Source: Rhodamnia argentea (Eukaryota; Streptophyta; Magnoliopsida; Myrtales; Myrtaceae). From it: a DNA stretch of 64,000 nucleotides. The notes beneath the pieces are model-generated. The model saw nothing but the letters and a program-made list of their open reading frames with translations. It was not told where the DNA came from and ran no database searches. How positions within the stretch are numbered: position 1 is the first letter of the stretch; each line of letters starts with the position of its first letter. Made by a program: the position numbers and the translations under genes. Positions 23,459 through 34,005 of this stretch are shown piece after piece. The stretch spans positions 9,374,501-9,438,500 of the forward strand of contig NC_063156.1 of the NCBI RefSeq assembly GCF_020921035.1. Reading direction: 5' to 3'.

Positions 23459-25361
23459 ATGGTTAGACTTCTCAGCCCTGTACTACGTAGAGAGTTGGTT
23501 AATTTGGATAAGGATGCTGACAGTCGTAAATCTGCAATGAAAGCACTGGAGGCATATGTTAGTGACATGGATTCAAAGACAATCCCGCTCTTCCTTGCAC
23601 AAGTATCGGAAACCAAGGAAACGGGGTTTGTATCAGGAGAGTACACAATTTCTCTCTTTGAAGTTCTTGCCCGTGTCCATGGAGTCAACATTGTTCCACA
23701 GATTGATAGCATCATGTCTACCATTGTCAAGACATTGTATTCAAGTGCAGGCTCGTTCCCTCTTCAACAGGCCTGCTCGAAAGTAGTTCCAGCAATCGCA
23801 CGATATGGAATTGACCCTACCACACCAGAAAACAAGAAACGGCACGTAATTCATGCTTTGTGTAAGCCTCTTTCAGAATCTCTGTTGGGTTCTCAGGAGA
23901 GTTTAACTTCTGGTGCTGCCCTTTGTCTAAAAGCCCTTGTGGACTCTGATAATTGGCGGTTTGCTTCAGACGAGATGGTGAATAGAGTCTGTCAAAATGT
24001 CACCGTTGCTTTGGAGGATAAAACTACTCAGACTAATTCGCATATGGGTCTTGTAATGTCCTTGGCAAAGCATAATGCCCTCATTGTTGAAGCTTATGCA
24101 AGACTGTTGATTCAATCGGGACTGCGGATCTTGCATACTGGAATTTCTGAGGGGAATTCTCAGAAACGATTATCTGCCATTCAAATGGTGAATTTCCTGA
24201 TGAAGAGCTTAGATCCTAGGAGCATATATTCTGAGCTTGATTTGGTCATTGATGAAATGGAGAAGTGTCAGTCTGATCAGATGGCTTTTGTTAGCGGAGC
24301 TGCATTTGAAGCTTGGCAAACTGCTAGGAGAATTGCTGAAGAGGAAGGTTTAAAATCAGAGAGAGAGTCCAGTTCAGTCACTGGGTCAAATTTTGTCAGA
24401 CAGCATGGTCGGAGGAGAGGTTGCTGGGGCTCTGGTGAGCGGTCATCTGCATCGGCCTCGCCTGAATCGCAGACCCTCAATTCACTCAGTGGATGTGATT
24501 CCCTGTTTGAGTCACCGATTTCATCGAGGCAGGTTTCCCCTGATCTGGACAATAATTGTAGAAGTGAGAACAGGAAGTTATGGAGGTCTGAGAATGGAGG
24601 GCTAGATGTGTTTCTGAAGGATGGCCTGTTCTCTCAGTTGGCTCACAGGAGTGGCGTCTCCTACACAAATTCTGAATGTGTGTGTAACCGTGAGTCGGAT
24701 CATAGAGGAGGAAATTACAGGGATGAATTTGAAGATTTCGTGCAGGGAAGTCTCTCTGATGGAACAGCAGGACAGAGTCCAATTTCAACTCCCCAGGTGA
24801 AAAGATTTTAACTAGCCTCTTCCTTTCTATTGCATGTGCTCTTGAAAATGATGCTTATGCTGGTTTCCTGGTATGGACAAGTTGATACACTCAGTGACTC
24901 AACTATGATTTCCCATAGAAATTAGAGCATTTCATGGTCTTCTAATTTCTTTGCCTTCTTTCGAGCAAAAAAAAAAAAAAAATCTTTGCCTTCCCCAGAG
25001 TGCACATTTATGTTTAGCCATGGTCAGCAGTTCAGTAGAGTGCTGAATTATTGTTTTCCTCTTTTTTTTGCTTCAGAGTTCACCCTACAATCATGGTTCT
25101 CCCTGTGATGCAAACAAGGTCAAAGAACATGGAAATGCAGGTGTTGAACAATTTCAAGGCGGATCAGAGTCAATATCATCAATTGTCCATTCTATAGGTT
25201 CTCATGATGCAAGAGCATGTCAGATGTACGACATCAGGAAGACTCCGAAGAGAACTTTCCTAGCAGTGATGCTTGCCCTGTTTTTCATTTTGCTTGCATT
25301 TGGCCCTTCACTAGTCTGGGATGATGTTAACTTTGAAATTGGCCATCTTGTACCAACTTAG
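23459..25361 (+). CDS. SINE2: SINE1/SINE2-type plant KASH protein (armadillo repeats, nuclear envelope)
   Basis: Two coding exons, 23459-24796 and 25077-25361, join in phase 0 to give 540 residues. Residues 1 to about 285 are a helical armadillo/HEAT-type domain (LLSPVLRRELVNLDKDADSRK...); the middle is serine-rich and unordered. The C terminus has one transmembrane span (about 507-527, FLAVMLALFFILLAFGPSLV) followed by a 13-residue tail ending LVPT. In Arabidopsis, SINE1 and SINE2 are outer nuclear membrane KASH proteins whose short tail ending in VPT binds SUN proteins; SINE1 associates with actin and both affect guard cell nuclei and stomatal closure. The LVPT ending and the position in the collinear block favour SINE2 (At3g03970). 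The ATG at 23459 follows the leader intron acceptor by six bases. Confidence 0.9.
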
Positions 25362-25837
25362 ACGTTTCAGCTGCTTTCAGGATAGTCAGAACATTTTACA
25401 GGTATTCAACATCAATATGATATAGAAGTAAAGGATCTAGCTAAATGTTTGTGTACCAATTTTTGTAATTGATGGAACATCCAATAGATAGCAATGCAGC
25501 CTTGTGTATGTCAGTCCAATGCTGTTGAATCGGACGGTGCATACACGATCACTTTGTCATTTTGGCAAAAATCTGATCATGATGGTGAATGGTGAAGGTC
25601 ATAACCCACTCTTCTAGGTGTCTTCTACTAAATGTTTTGAGGCCCTCCCTTTTTTTGGAAATTCAATTTTAAGAGGGGTTTGTGAATAGCTGTCAAGAGG
25701 CTCAAATATCCAGATTGTCTTGGCATTTATATGCACCAATTACAGTATAACTTCAACAGAAGCATATTAATTTATGCTCTCAAGTTCCCTAAAGCTGCTC
25801 TAATTATGCCTTTCACGAAAAGACTCGCTCCAGGACT
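25362..25837. other. Convergent 3' flanks of SINE and PNSB2
   Basis: The SINE gene (plus) and PNSB2 (minus) end towards each other here, 476 bp apart. The stretch should hold both 3' UTRs; no gene is seen. Confidence 0.55.
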
Positions 25838-28004
25838 TCAGAGGTTTGGATTGTGTAAATGTTGCCCTCCTCTCCAGATTTCTCCAGGACCGATGACCAC
25901 TGGTTTAAGGAGAGCTGACTGCCCCACACAGATGTATGCATACTTGCTATAGTGTTCGTGCCGAGAACCAGGACTGTGCAGGTATAGTTCCTCGTAGCCG
26001 TCCCTTCCTACTACCACTGAATTCCTCCTTCCCTGTCACACACAGGAAAAGATGATCATTAAGGCGGAAAAGTGGTTTCCTAGTGTTTATGAAAGAATGA
26101 AATGAAGCAGAGCAATGAGTCCGTCATCAAAAAGGAAAAAAAGGGAAAAACTGAAGGAATAAGCAGTCAAGAGGCTCTAGGTCATAAGGCTTTCGGAGCA
26201 GTAGTTAAAGCTGAATTTTTTTATGAAGAAAGTCCATGCAGTATCTGTACTGATGTATGCCGCTCTAGATAAACAATGAGCAAGTTGTTTCTCTCTGGAC
26301 CTCCCCGGATGTTAGAAGGCACAATCCGGAGCTCCTTGCAAAAGATTCGGTATCAATAAATTCCATGAACAGAGGGGGTTCAGGATGTGCATCCCGAACA
26401 ATATAAGGAAAAGCTTTATGAGTAGGCAACCAAACTCAGACGATTGCACCAGAATATGTTATGATCATCAAAGGTACCATATACTGAAAAGAGCTCCAAA
26501 TGGAAAAAGAACAAGTACCTAGCTAGAGATGCTTATGGTGCGCATTATATTCTCCACAAATGCAATGAGCTAGTTCAGTTAATGCCATCTTCCTTCCAGG
26601 AAAGAAGCAAAACAGAGCAACACTAACCACCTCAAAATCTGTTATTTGTTCATGCCACATGTTGTGAAGACGAAGACAAAGTGATTGACAATCGAGTTTG
26701 CAGTTCTGAAGCCATACCCTGTCAATTATTGTGAAGTTTGTAGGGGCACTGGTGTATATGAGGCTCATTTCATCTGTCAGGCGCTTATTGTTGTCGTCTT
26801 CTTCACCTTCCATTTTGTCCTCCATTCCATCATCATTCCCAGAGGTAAATCCTTGAGGTTTCAACTTCTCCCACAGCTTGCCCAAACCAAGCTTGCTTTT
26901 CTGGTCGACCTCTGGAGGAACTATTCTAAAGCTCGAAGAAAAAGGAGGCCTTTTGAAGAAATCCGAACCTTCTAATCCAACGGCATAGGTCGCGTCCGGC
27001 GTGCTCACATTTAGATGGCTCAAGATCGAACCCCTCAATTGGACCGGCGTTGTCCCTGAATTCGAGACTTCCATTTCGGTGCTTAAGACTTGTTCTTGAA
27101 GGGTCAATACGTATCGTACATCCACCATCCCCTTTGAATTGCGGCTGATAAGTTCAACCTGCAACCCAAGATTCCATACATCCTCTTCGATTAACCCACA
27201 TTCTCAGGCTCTACAATAATTTGACATGAATCATCTCATTTTTTTGCCTCTTCTTCAAGATGATGAAGAGGTAACATGATTGATTCATGATAAGAACGGA
27301 TCTCCTCCTTCCCCATTTCTTTTTTGTTTATGCATAACAGATGAGAATTTCATATCTCCTCAGCAAAATTATCTAATTTCTCTCTGCTATTCCAATCAAC
27401 CGTTTCCACAAAAAGCAATGAACGATGCTTAACGGCAGCAGCAGCAATGAAAAGAAAGAATCAGAAGAAATCAAACCTGAACAGAGTCTCCCGAATTTCC
27501 TCGAACATCGCGGACGGCCCAACCCCTCGGACGCCACGAGAATCGCCCGTCCTCACCTTCTCCCTCCACGCTGACGTCGACGCACACGCCGCCTCGCACC
27601 TCGGCCGCTCCACCGTCCTCGCCCTCCGAGACCACCGTCTGCAGCAGCTCCATCTTCGCCCCGTGCCACATCGGAGCCTTGTACGACGTCACCAGGCCGG
27701 AAGGGAGCATCAGGACCGCCGAGCTCCCGCCGTCGAGGCTCAGCTTGGCGACGCAGTCGTCCCCGATGGCCTCGAACGCCACCCCCCGCCCGCTGAACTC
27801 GCCCGCCAGGTAGTCGGCGCTCATCGGAGGGAGAGGGATGGAGGCGACTCGCGGCGGCGGTGGCGGAAGCGCGAGCTTCGATCTGGTGGCGGAGTGGAGA
27901 GCATCGGAGAAGAGGAAGTGCTTGGTCGGCACTGAGATCGTTGAGGAGGAGGGAACGACGGGAGCGACGAAGTTGAGCGACGAGAGAGCGTTGCAAGCCA
28001 TCAT
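25838..28004 (-). CDS. PNSB2: Photosynthetic NDH subunit of subcomplex B 2 (PNSB2/NDF2/NDH45)
   Basis: Three exons, 27477-28004, 26718-27158 and 25838-26032, all join in phase 0 and encode 387 residues. The N terminus (about 50 residues, rich in S, A and P and poor in acidic residues) is a plastid transit peptide. The body is a galactose-mutarotase-like, carbohydrate-binding beta domain; in it I see TSYKAPMWHGAKMELL, SILSHLNVSTPDATYAVGL and the conserved last exon GRRNSVVVGRDGYEELYLHS followed by PGSRHEHYSKYAYICVGQ and WRGGQHLHNPNL. In Arabidopsis (At1g64770) the protein belongs to subcomplex B of the chloroplast NADH dehydrogenase-like complex, needed for cyclic electron flow around photosystem I. 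It has lost any known enzyme role. The first of two adjacent ATGs (28004, 28001) is used. Its paralogue NDF5 lies just upstream on the same strand. An acidic insert (EGEEDDNNK) sits in exon 2. Confidence 0.9.
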
Positions 28005-28648
28005 TGCATCGAAGCTCGCATGTTCCTGTTTCGACAAAACTTGCCTGATATTGCAAAAAGCAGTGGGTCGGGGCGGAGGAGGGGCCCACTATATCTACGG
28101 ATTTTTACATTTTTCTTTTTCCAGATATTCCGCAAAGATATTTTGTCTGAAAATGCCGTGACCGTTTCCCACGAAGACGATGATGACGTGGCAAGTTCCG
28201 TTGCTGCTTATAGTCAATCTCGTTACTCTATTCCGCAGACTCCATTGGAGAAGAACGAGTAAAGCAATCCGTCTCGCGAAGAGCACGCCAGAAGCCGAAC
28301 GCCATCCTTCAGTGACATGCGAAGATCAGAAGGAGAAGACGACCAGACGCTGCGAAAGGAATCGAGAAGAAGCAGCAGCTTTGAGCCACTACCCCCCGCC
28401 CGTCACAAACGGCTCGTCCGTCCGTCGTCTGACTAACTTTAACTGCCGTAACGACTCGGCCCGGAACGCATAAACTGAGCCCTCACTTTCATAATGATCG
28501 CAGACTCGCAGAGAGGTGTGTGGGGCGGAAGAAAGGGTTGGTGAAAATCGAAGTGATAGTCTTTTACCATTATGTATTTTCGTCAAATTCCTGTAGCTAG
28601 GCTGAATACAAAATGAATGATGGCCATTGATTAGGTGCAGTTATACAG
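28005..28648. other. Spacer between PNSB2 and NDF5
   Basis: Contains the PNSB2 promoter and the NDF5 3' UTR. The spacer is only 644 bp between coding ends. Chance frames on both strands; nothing else seen. Confidence 0.55.
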
Positions 28649-30365
28649 TTATAAGTTATCGTGCTCGATCACCTGTGCTCCTCTCCAGTCTTCGCCGGGT
28701 TTCATGACCACTGGCACCAGCATCGAGGCAGGTCCGGTGCAGATGAAATAGTCCTTCCCAAACTTCTCCGAGAAAGAGCCTGGACTTGCTACGTATATGT
28801 CTTGGAAACCCATCCTGATCATCCTGAAGAACAGCTCGCGTCCCTGAACGAAACAGGATTGAGTATAACTTATTGGATGAAATGCCCGACGTCATTCTCT
28901 AGGCAAATTGTTCAGGAAAAGTAACCATAACCTGGCGAAGGTTAAGTAGATCCAAGATCACCTAACTAAGAACAAACGCATGGAAGTTTCCGCACAAGAA
29001 ATTTTGTCCAGTCAGTTTTGAATACAGGCATGATATTGATTGCATCACGATAACATTTATAAGGCATTGACATCAGGCCTAGATCCTATGATGAAAGGTG
29101 AATTAGCAATAAACAGGCATTTGGAGGACTATCATTTTGTTTTCTAAGCTTTGATCGTGACGAAAGAAAAGCTTTTCTTGGAACACCATATGGCTAGACC
29201 TAAACATGAATTTTGAGTGCTGGTTTCACTATCCAACTTATTCCCTCTAAGAATCCTTCTATGAGAAGCAATAGTCGAAACTATTTTCCGCATTTTCAGC
29301 AATGAAGAACCGCTAGTTGTGCAGTATACCTGGTCCACCGTTTCATATTTTGAGGGTGCGGTGTTGTAGAAAGCCTTCAGTCTCTCCGTCGGGGGAGCCG
29401 CATATACCCTACTAAGCTTATTCTTTAGAATGGTGATTGGCACGTCTTGCACAGTCCATGAGCCGGGCTTTTCTTGAGGCTCCGAGGAGAACCATCCAGA
29501 GGACTCGGTTTTCATTGCCTCAGCAGGAGAAAGGAGCTCGAAAGGAGAAGAGAGAGGAGGGTGCGTGCAGTAGGAGCATCCACGGAGCCCCTGAATCGCT
29601 GTCCCTCCACGTCTCTTGAATCTGAGGTGACTAAGTATCGCGCTGTTCAGCTTCACTTCCTTCCGACCCTTGTTCTTCACGATCACGGCAGTGGCCATGC
29701 TCAGAGGATACAGTGAGACAACATAAGTGATTTCAAGCGCTCCTGAGGTGCAGCTCAATTCAACCTGCAGGAAAGCAAGGGAAAACGCACTTCTAAGATT
29801 CGAGCACAAAGGTCAGTTCCATTAAATAACCAAACGCGGCCCTATAAGATGTGCAACCCGGGAGTGCTACTATTTGTAAGGAGAATAGCTATCTGGAATA
29901 CCTTGACCATGCCAATTCGACATTATCGAGATTTAGTCAGATGCAGGAATTTCTAACTAAGAGATGGGGGAGTTTCTGGTCTTCCAGAGCAGAGTTCTCC
30001 TTTTGACTCGCGGTGAAGAACCCATTAAGAAACGAGCACAAAGAACCATCTGGCATTGCTCTTCGGTTTTTTCTTCTCCAGTTTTCCCCAGATCCCTTGC
30101 AATGTTGACTGATATTGCCATGGTTAACATGCCATTCTTGCATAGACAACTCTCTTTAAGTAGAACACTAGCTCAGATGTTCTCAATCAACTCGTAACTA
30201 AATTTACCAATATTGATCTTAAATCAAAGCTAGTCAAGGTAACCCTCAAACTAGCAATCACCAACAAATGTCTACATTCATCGACGAAACAAAGACAACT
30301 CAGAGACCAGCATCGGCAACAATAGAACACATATGATAAGTGAAGCAAGAGGACCATAAAACAAG

Positions 30366-30413
<48 letters not shown>

Positions 30414-30857
30414 CAAGTATGTAAATGCGACAGACACCTGGACTGCATCGATGGAGTCCGAGTCCACATCCTTCACGGTCCACTCGGAAGCAATCACGGG
30501 CGACCCTTGCGACCCTAGTTCCGCCAATTCGTTGATCACCAACCCGACGCCACCCCTGACTCTGCTCGGCGAATTCACCGTGTACAGAACCTCCTCGAAC
30601 CCGTCGTCCTTCCAATACACCTTGGGCATGTACGAGGTGACGTGGGCGTCTGGTATCGTGAGCTTGAGGGAGCTTCCGTTCCTGACCGTGAGCTCCACCG
30701 CGGGGACGCTGCCGTCCGACTCCGAGAACTTGATCCCCTTCCGGCCGAACCTGTCGTTGAGGCTGTCGAGCGCAGAGGCGGCGGCGGCTGTTGCGGCGGC
30801 GGAGGGCTTGATGGGAGTGGGCTTGGGGAGATTGAAGGAGAGGAGGGAAGCAGCCAT
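28649..30857 (-). CDS. NDF5: NDH-dependent cyclic electron flow 5 protein (NDF5-like), paralogue of PNSB2
   Basis: Three exons, 30438-30857, 29330-29764 and 28649-28843, join in phase 0 and encode about 349 residues. The start at 30857 ([17 protein letters not shown]...) gives a typical plastid transit peptide and a good context; an in-frame ATG at 30917 would add 20 residues. The fold is the same galactose-mutarotase-like domain as PNSB2: [38 protein letters not shown], then the last exon [12 protein letters not shown] and [20 protein letters not shown]. Exon 3 has the same length (195 bp) as exon 3 of PNSB2 and both introns fall at homologous places, so the two arose by duplication. In Arabidopsis NDF5 (At1g55370) is required for stable accumulation of the NDH complex though it was not clearly a structural subunit. 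Intron 1 holds a long GA/CT microsatellite. Confidence 0.85.
30371..30411. repeat. (GA)n microsatellite in NDF5 intron 1
   Basis: About 20 units, on the gene strand CT, starting some 26 bases downstream of the splice donor after 30438. Confidence 0.95.
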
Positions 30858-30999
30858 GGAGGATGAGAAATGGGAAGGAGCGGTTTCCACCCACACACGG
30901 ACACTCTCTGAACTCATCCTCTGTTTAATCTGCACAGGCAGCGACAAGTGTTCTTGTCCGGATTTGTGGGGGCCCCACGTTTGTGCACTTTTCTCTCTC

Positions 31000-31570
31000 T
31001 CAGGATTTTATTTAAGAAAAATTTTAAATAAGGGCTCCAAATACCTTTATTTTCTTAAAAAAAAAATACGAAGTGATCCTTATTTTAAATAAAAAATTGA
31101 AATGATCATGAATGTTTCAAATAAGTACATGACCTCGCCGACTGGCCGGTCAAACATTCCGATCGATCAAGGGTGTTTTCATCAAAATATAATTTTAACT
31201 TAATTTAACTAATTAAATTAAATTAAAAAAGAAGAAAAAAGAAGAAGAAGGAAGATACACAAGTGGGAGGGGGTTGCTTTCCCACCGGTATCTGCTACTT
31301 TTTTTTTAACGGTTTTAGTTTTCTTTTGGAAAATCAAAAAAAGTAAAATAAATAAAATGACTAAAATTACAAAAATGTCCCTAACCAATGATGAGTTAGG
31401 CTCTTTTTTTAGGCTGATATGATTATTTCAAATCCTTATTTGAAACAATATTCACTTCAAGCCCTTATTTGAGTTATTAAGGATACTTCAAGCCATTATT
31501 TGAAATAAGATCAACTTTAGGTCATTATTTGAGAAAATGAGGAGATTTGAGATCCTTTTTGAAATTTTCC
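31000..31570. repeat. Inverted-repeat element of the TTATTTGA family
   Basis: The left part (AAATAAGGGCTCCAAATACC; TTTCAAATAAGTACATGACC) and the right part reversed (AAATAAGGGCTTGAAGT; TTTCAAATAATGGCTTGAAG) are inverted relatives. The centre has a GC patch (CTCGCCGACTGGCCGGTC near 31133) and an A/G-rich run. The right block matches the block at 20640-20750. About 570 bp, non-coding. It lies directly upstream of NDF5 and may overlap its promoter. Confidence 0.6.
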
Positions 31571-34005
31571 TTACTATTTAGTGTTGTCGAAACAATTATT
31601 ACATACATTTAAGTTGCATTTAAAAAAAATCGTTCATACCATTTACAATAATAAATAAATAAATAACATTTTATTACTCACAAAAATTATTAATAATAAA
31701 TTATTGAAGATAATAAAAATATTTTTTGTTAACTAATTTTTCTAAATGATATAACAAATTATTTTTTGATAATATTTTCCAAATCTTTAATTTACCGTAA
31801 AACAAACACACCCTTCATTATTTTGATTTTAGAGAAATTGATTACACATATTAGAATAAAAATTCATTAGAACTGGTCATTTTCCACTATTCGGTTGCTT
31901 ACAGTTTGGCCCTTTTACATTTTTTTAATGATAAAATTTGAGTCCCAAACTTTTTTGTTTTTTGTATCTAGATTCTCAAACTAATTACTCAACACAATTT
32001 GACCGTGAATTTTCCATATATCCATTCATACGCTAATTGCTAATGAAGATTTCATCACCCATCCAGAGCGAGTTGACTTGTGATTTTAATATGTTTGTCG
32101 ATTCAATTCGCGATTTCACTCTGATTTCACGCTGAAAGCGATTTTGAAGAAATCGTGTAAATTTTCGAGCCGGACGCAATATGTAACTACCATGAACTAA
32201 GTGCTTGCCATGGACATGTAGCGATAACATGAAATGAACAGATAAAAATTCGAGAAGAAATCACAACCCCATAAAAATGATCCCTATCCTATTATCCTCA
32301 CTTGATTTTGGTCACCCGTGCTTTTATTTTGTAATGGATTTGCTCTCTGGACTGATCTATCATATTGATTTTAGGACATCTCTCAAAGATGTTTCTCTTT
32401 TGTCCCAATGCAAACAAAAACTCCGGGCAAGCGATGATCATTAATTTGATAGCCCTAGAAGCGAATCAACCGATTCTACCTAAATGGCCGCCACTTTTTT
32501 GGGCCAGAAAATGGTCACCATTTGAGAATTGCTTTTGGCGGATCCAGCCCATGTGGAAAGCAGATCATTGCCAACTTTTTAGTAGGGGTGTCCAAAGAAC
32601 AGAGAACCGCCCAGACCATCCGGAATCAGGCTGAACCAACCCAGAACCGGAGATTCCCGTGGGGACCTGTCCGATTTCCTATTTCAATTTATTGAAACCA
32701 GTGAGTACCGATCTGGTTCTAGGCATGAAACAACCCACCCGCCCACCTAGGACTGTGATAGACAGATACACATCAAAAAAAAAATTTCCAACTCACTTTT
32801 AGTGAAAATGAGTCGTCTAGCCTGCTTTTTCCCTTTACTCCATAGTCCTTCTCAAATCTCACGGGACACATCAAGATGCTATCATTTCCTCTATAATCTT
32901 TCTAGTCCCCTTCAAGTGTGTCTTTGTCGAGATTAACATATCCTACTTGGATGCTGCTTTTCTCGATGTGAGCCTCTAGTTGTTTCTCTCCCCTGCCACT
33001 TACTTACAAATGCATCTCTTAGAACATTTAGTCACAGCTATTGAGCATTAATGCGTACGTTCTATTTTGGTGGACTCAATCTGATATTTAAAGCAAGAAT
33101 ATGAACAGTACTTAAGACTGTGAAGACAAATACAAGCTGAAACAAATGGTTCTTCAAAGTTTTAAATGATAAGCAAATAATGGAATCAAATGTCCAAATG
33201 AGAGCATTCATCCTAAAATCACAATATCATTTCTTGTTTGGCTAGACCCTCATGCAAATTTCTTTATTATTCTTATCTTTTCCCTTGCAAGAAGTACCCA
33301 CACATAGAAACTAGATTCACCATAATATTAATTGATGAATGCAATTTTGTAAGGATTGGGGACCAACTCCCGGATAGATCCATGGAACCAACAGGCGATT
33401 AGTTCAGGGATCAATTTGATTGCTAGATAAAGCACAATGACTAAGCTTGAACGTTGACAGTACTCAAGGGTCCATTTTGACGACACCCTCCTGATAATTT
33501 CTTCTATTTAACTGAACCTCCAAGATGGAGGAAACGAGGAATGGTTGGAATGGACAAAGATGATTTTTGCCTTCTACATGTGTTGTGATAAGACAAAAGA
33601 ATTATGAGGATCCAAAGCAAATTTATTTTGAAAATGTCAAACTTGTGAGAGGAAAAAACGAATGCACCTGAAAAGCATTTGACGAAGTCTTCTCCGTCGA
33701 AGTAAAAAAATCACGGGAAATTAGCAAAGACCACAGCAAGCCACACAACAACGTGCGAAACGCTGTTCGGAGCATGAAATTTAGGATCCCAAGTTGTAAA
33801 CGCCAGTAATTAAAGGCCAGCCTCGGCAACCACCAGACAAAGGATACACGATTTTTTTTTTTTTGGTCGAAATATGTACGATAATTAAACCTGTCGATTT
33901 CGCCATGAGAATCTGCGCAATGAGGCACAAGAGTAAAGGAAAAAAAAGAGATATGTAAATTGAAAAGAAAGAGACGCGGTGCTCACACCGGAAACAATCT
34001 TTCAG
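31571..34005. other. Intergenic, AT-rich, no gene seen
   Basis: Mostly AT-rich. Near 32582 a phrase AGTAGGGGTGTCCAAAG begins a stretch with ACCGGA/AACCGA repeats that looks like the start of another hAT-like fragment (compare 18161). Open frames are short and have no recognised family. Confidence 0.4.

Noticed and set aside
25731-25952. Plus-strand frame within the PNSB2 3' region
   Set aside because: Antisense of PNSB2 exon 3.
27447-27935. Long plus-strand and second minus-strand frames over PNSB2 exon 1
   Set aside because: Shadows caused by the GC-rich codons of PNSB2 exon 1; only the minus-strand frame with the transit peptide continues into the conserved later exons.
30340-31092. A 250-codon plus-strand open frame across the GA microsatellite
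   Set aside because: It is the complement of NDF5 exon 1 plus the GA repeat (RERERE run) and has no family likeness.
32582-32760. A possible complete hAT-like element beginning AGTAGGGGTGTCC
   Set aside because: The left end resembles other hAT-like termini but no matching right end or target duplication was found.
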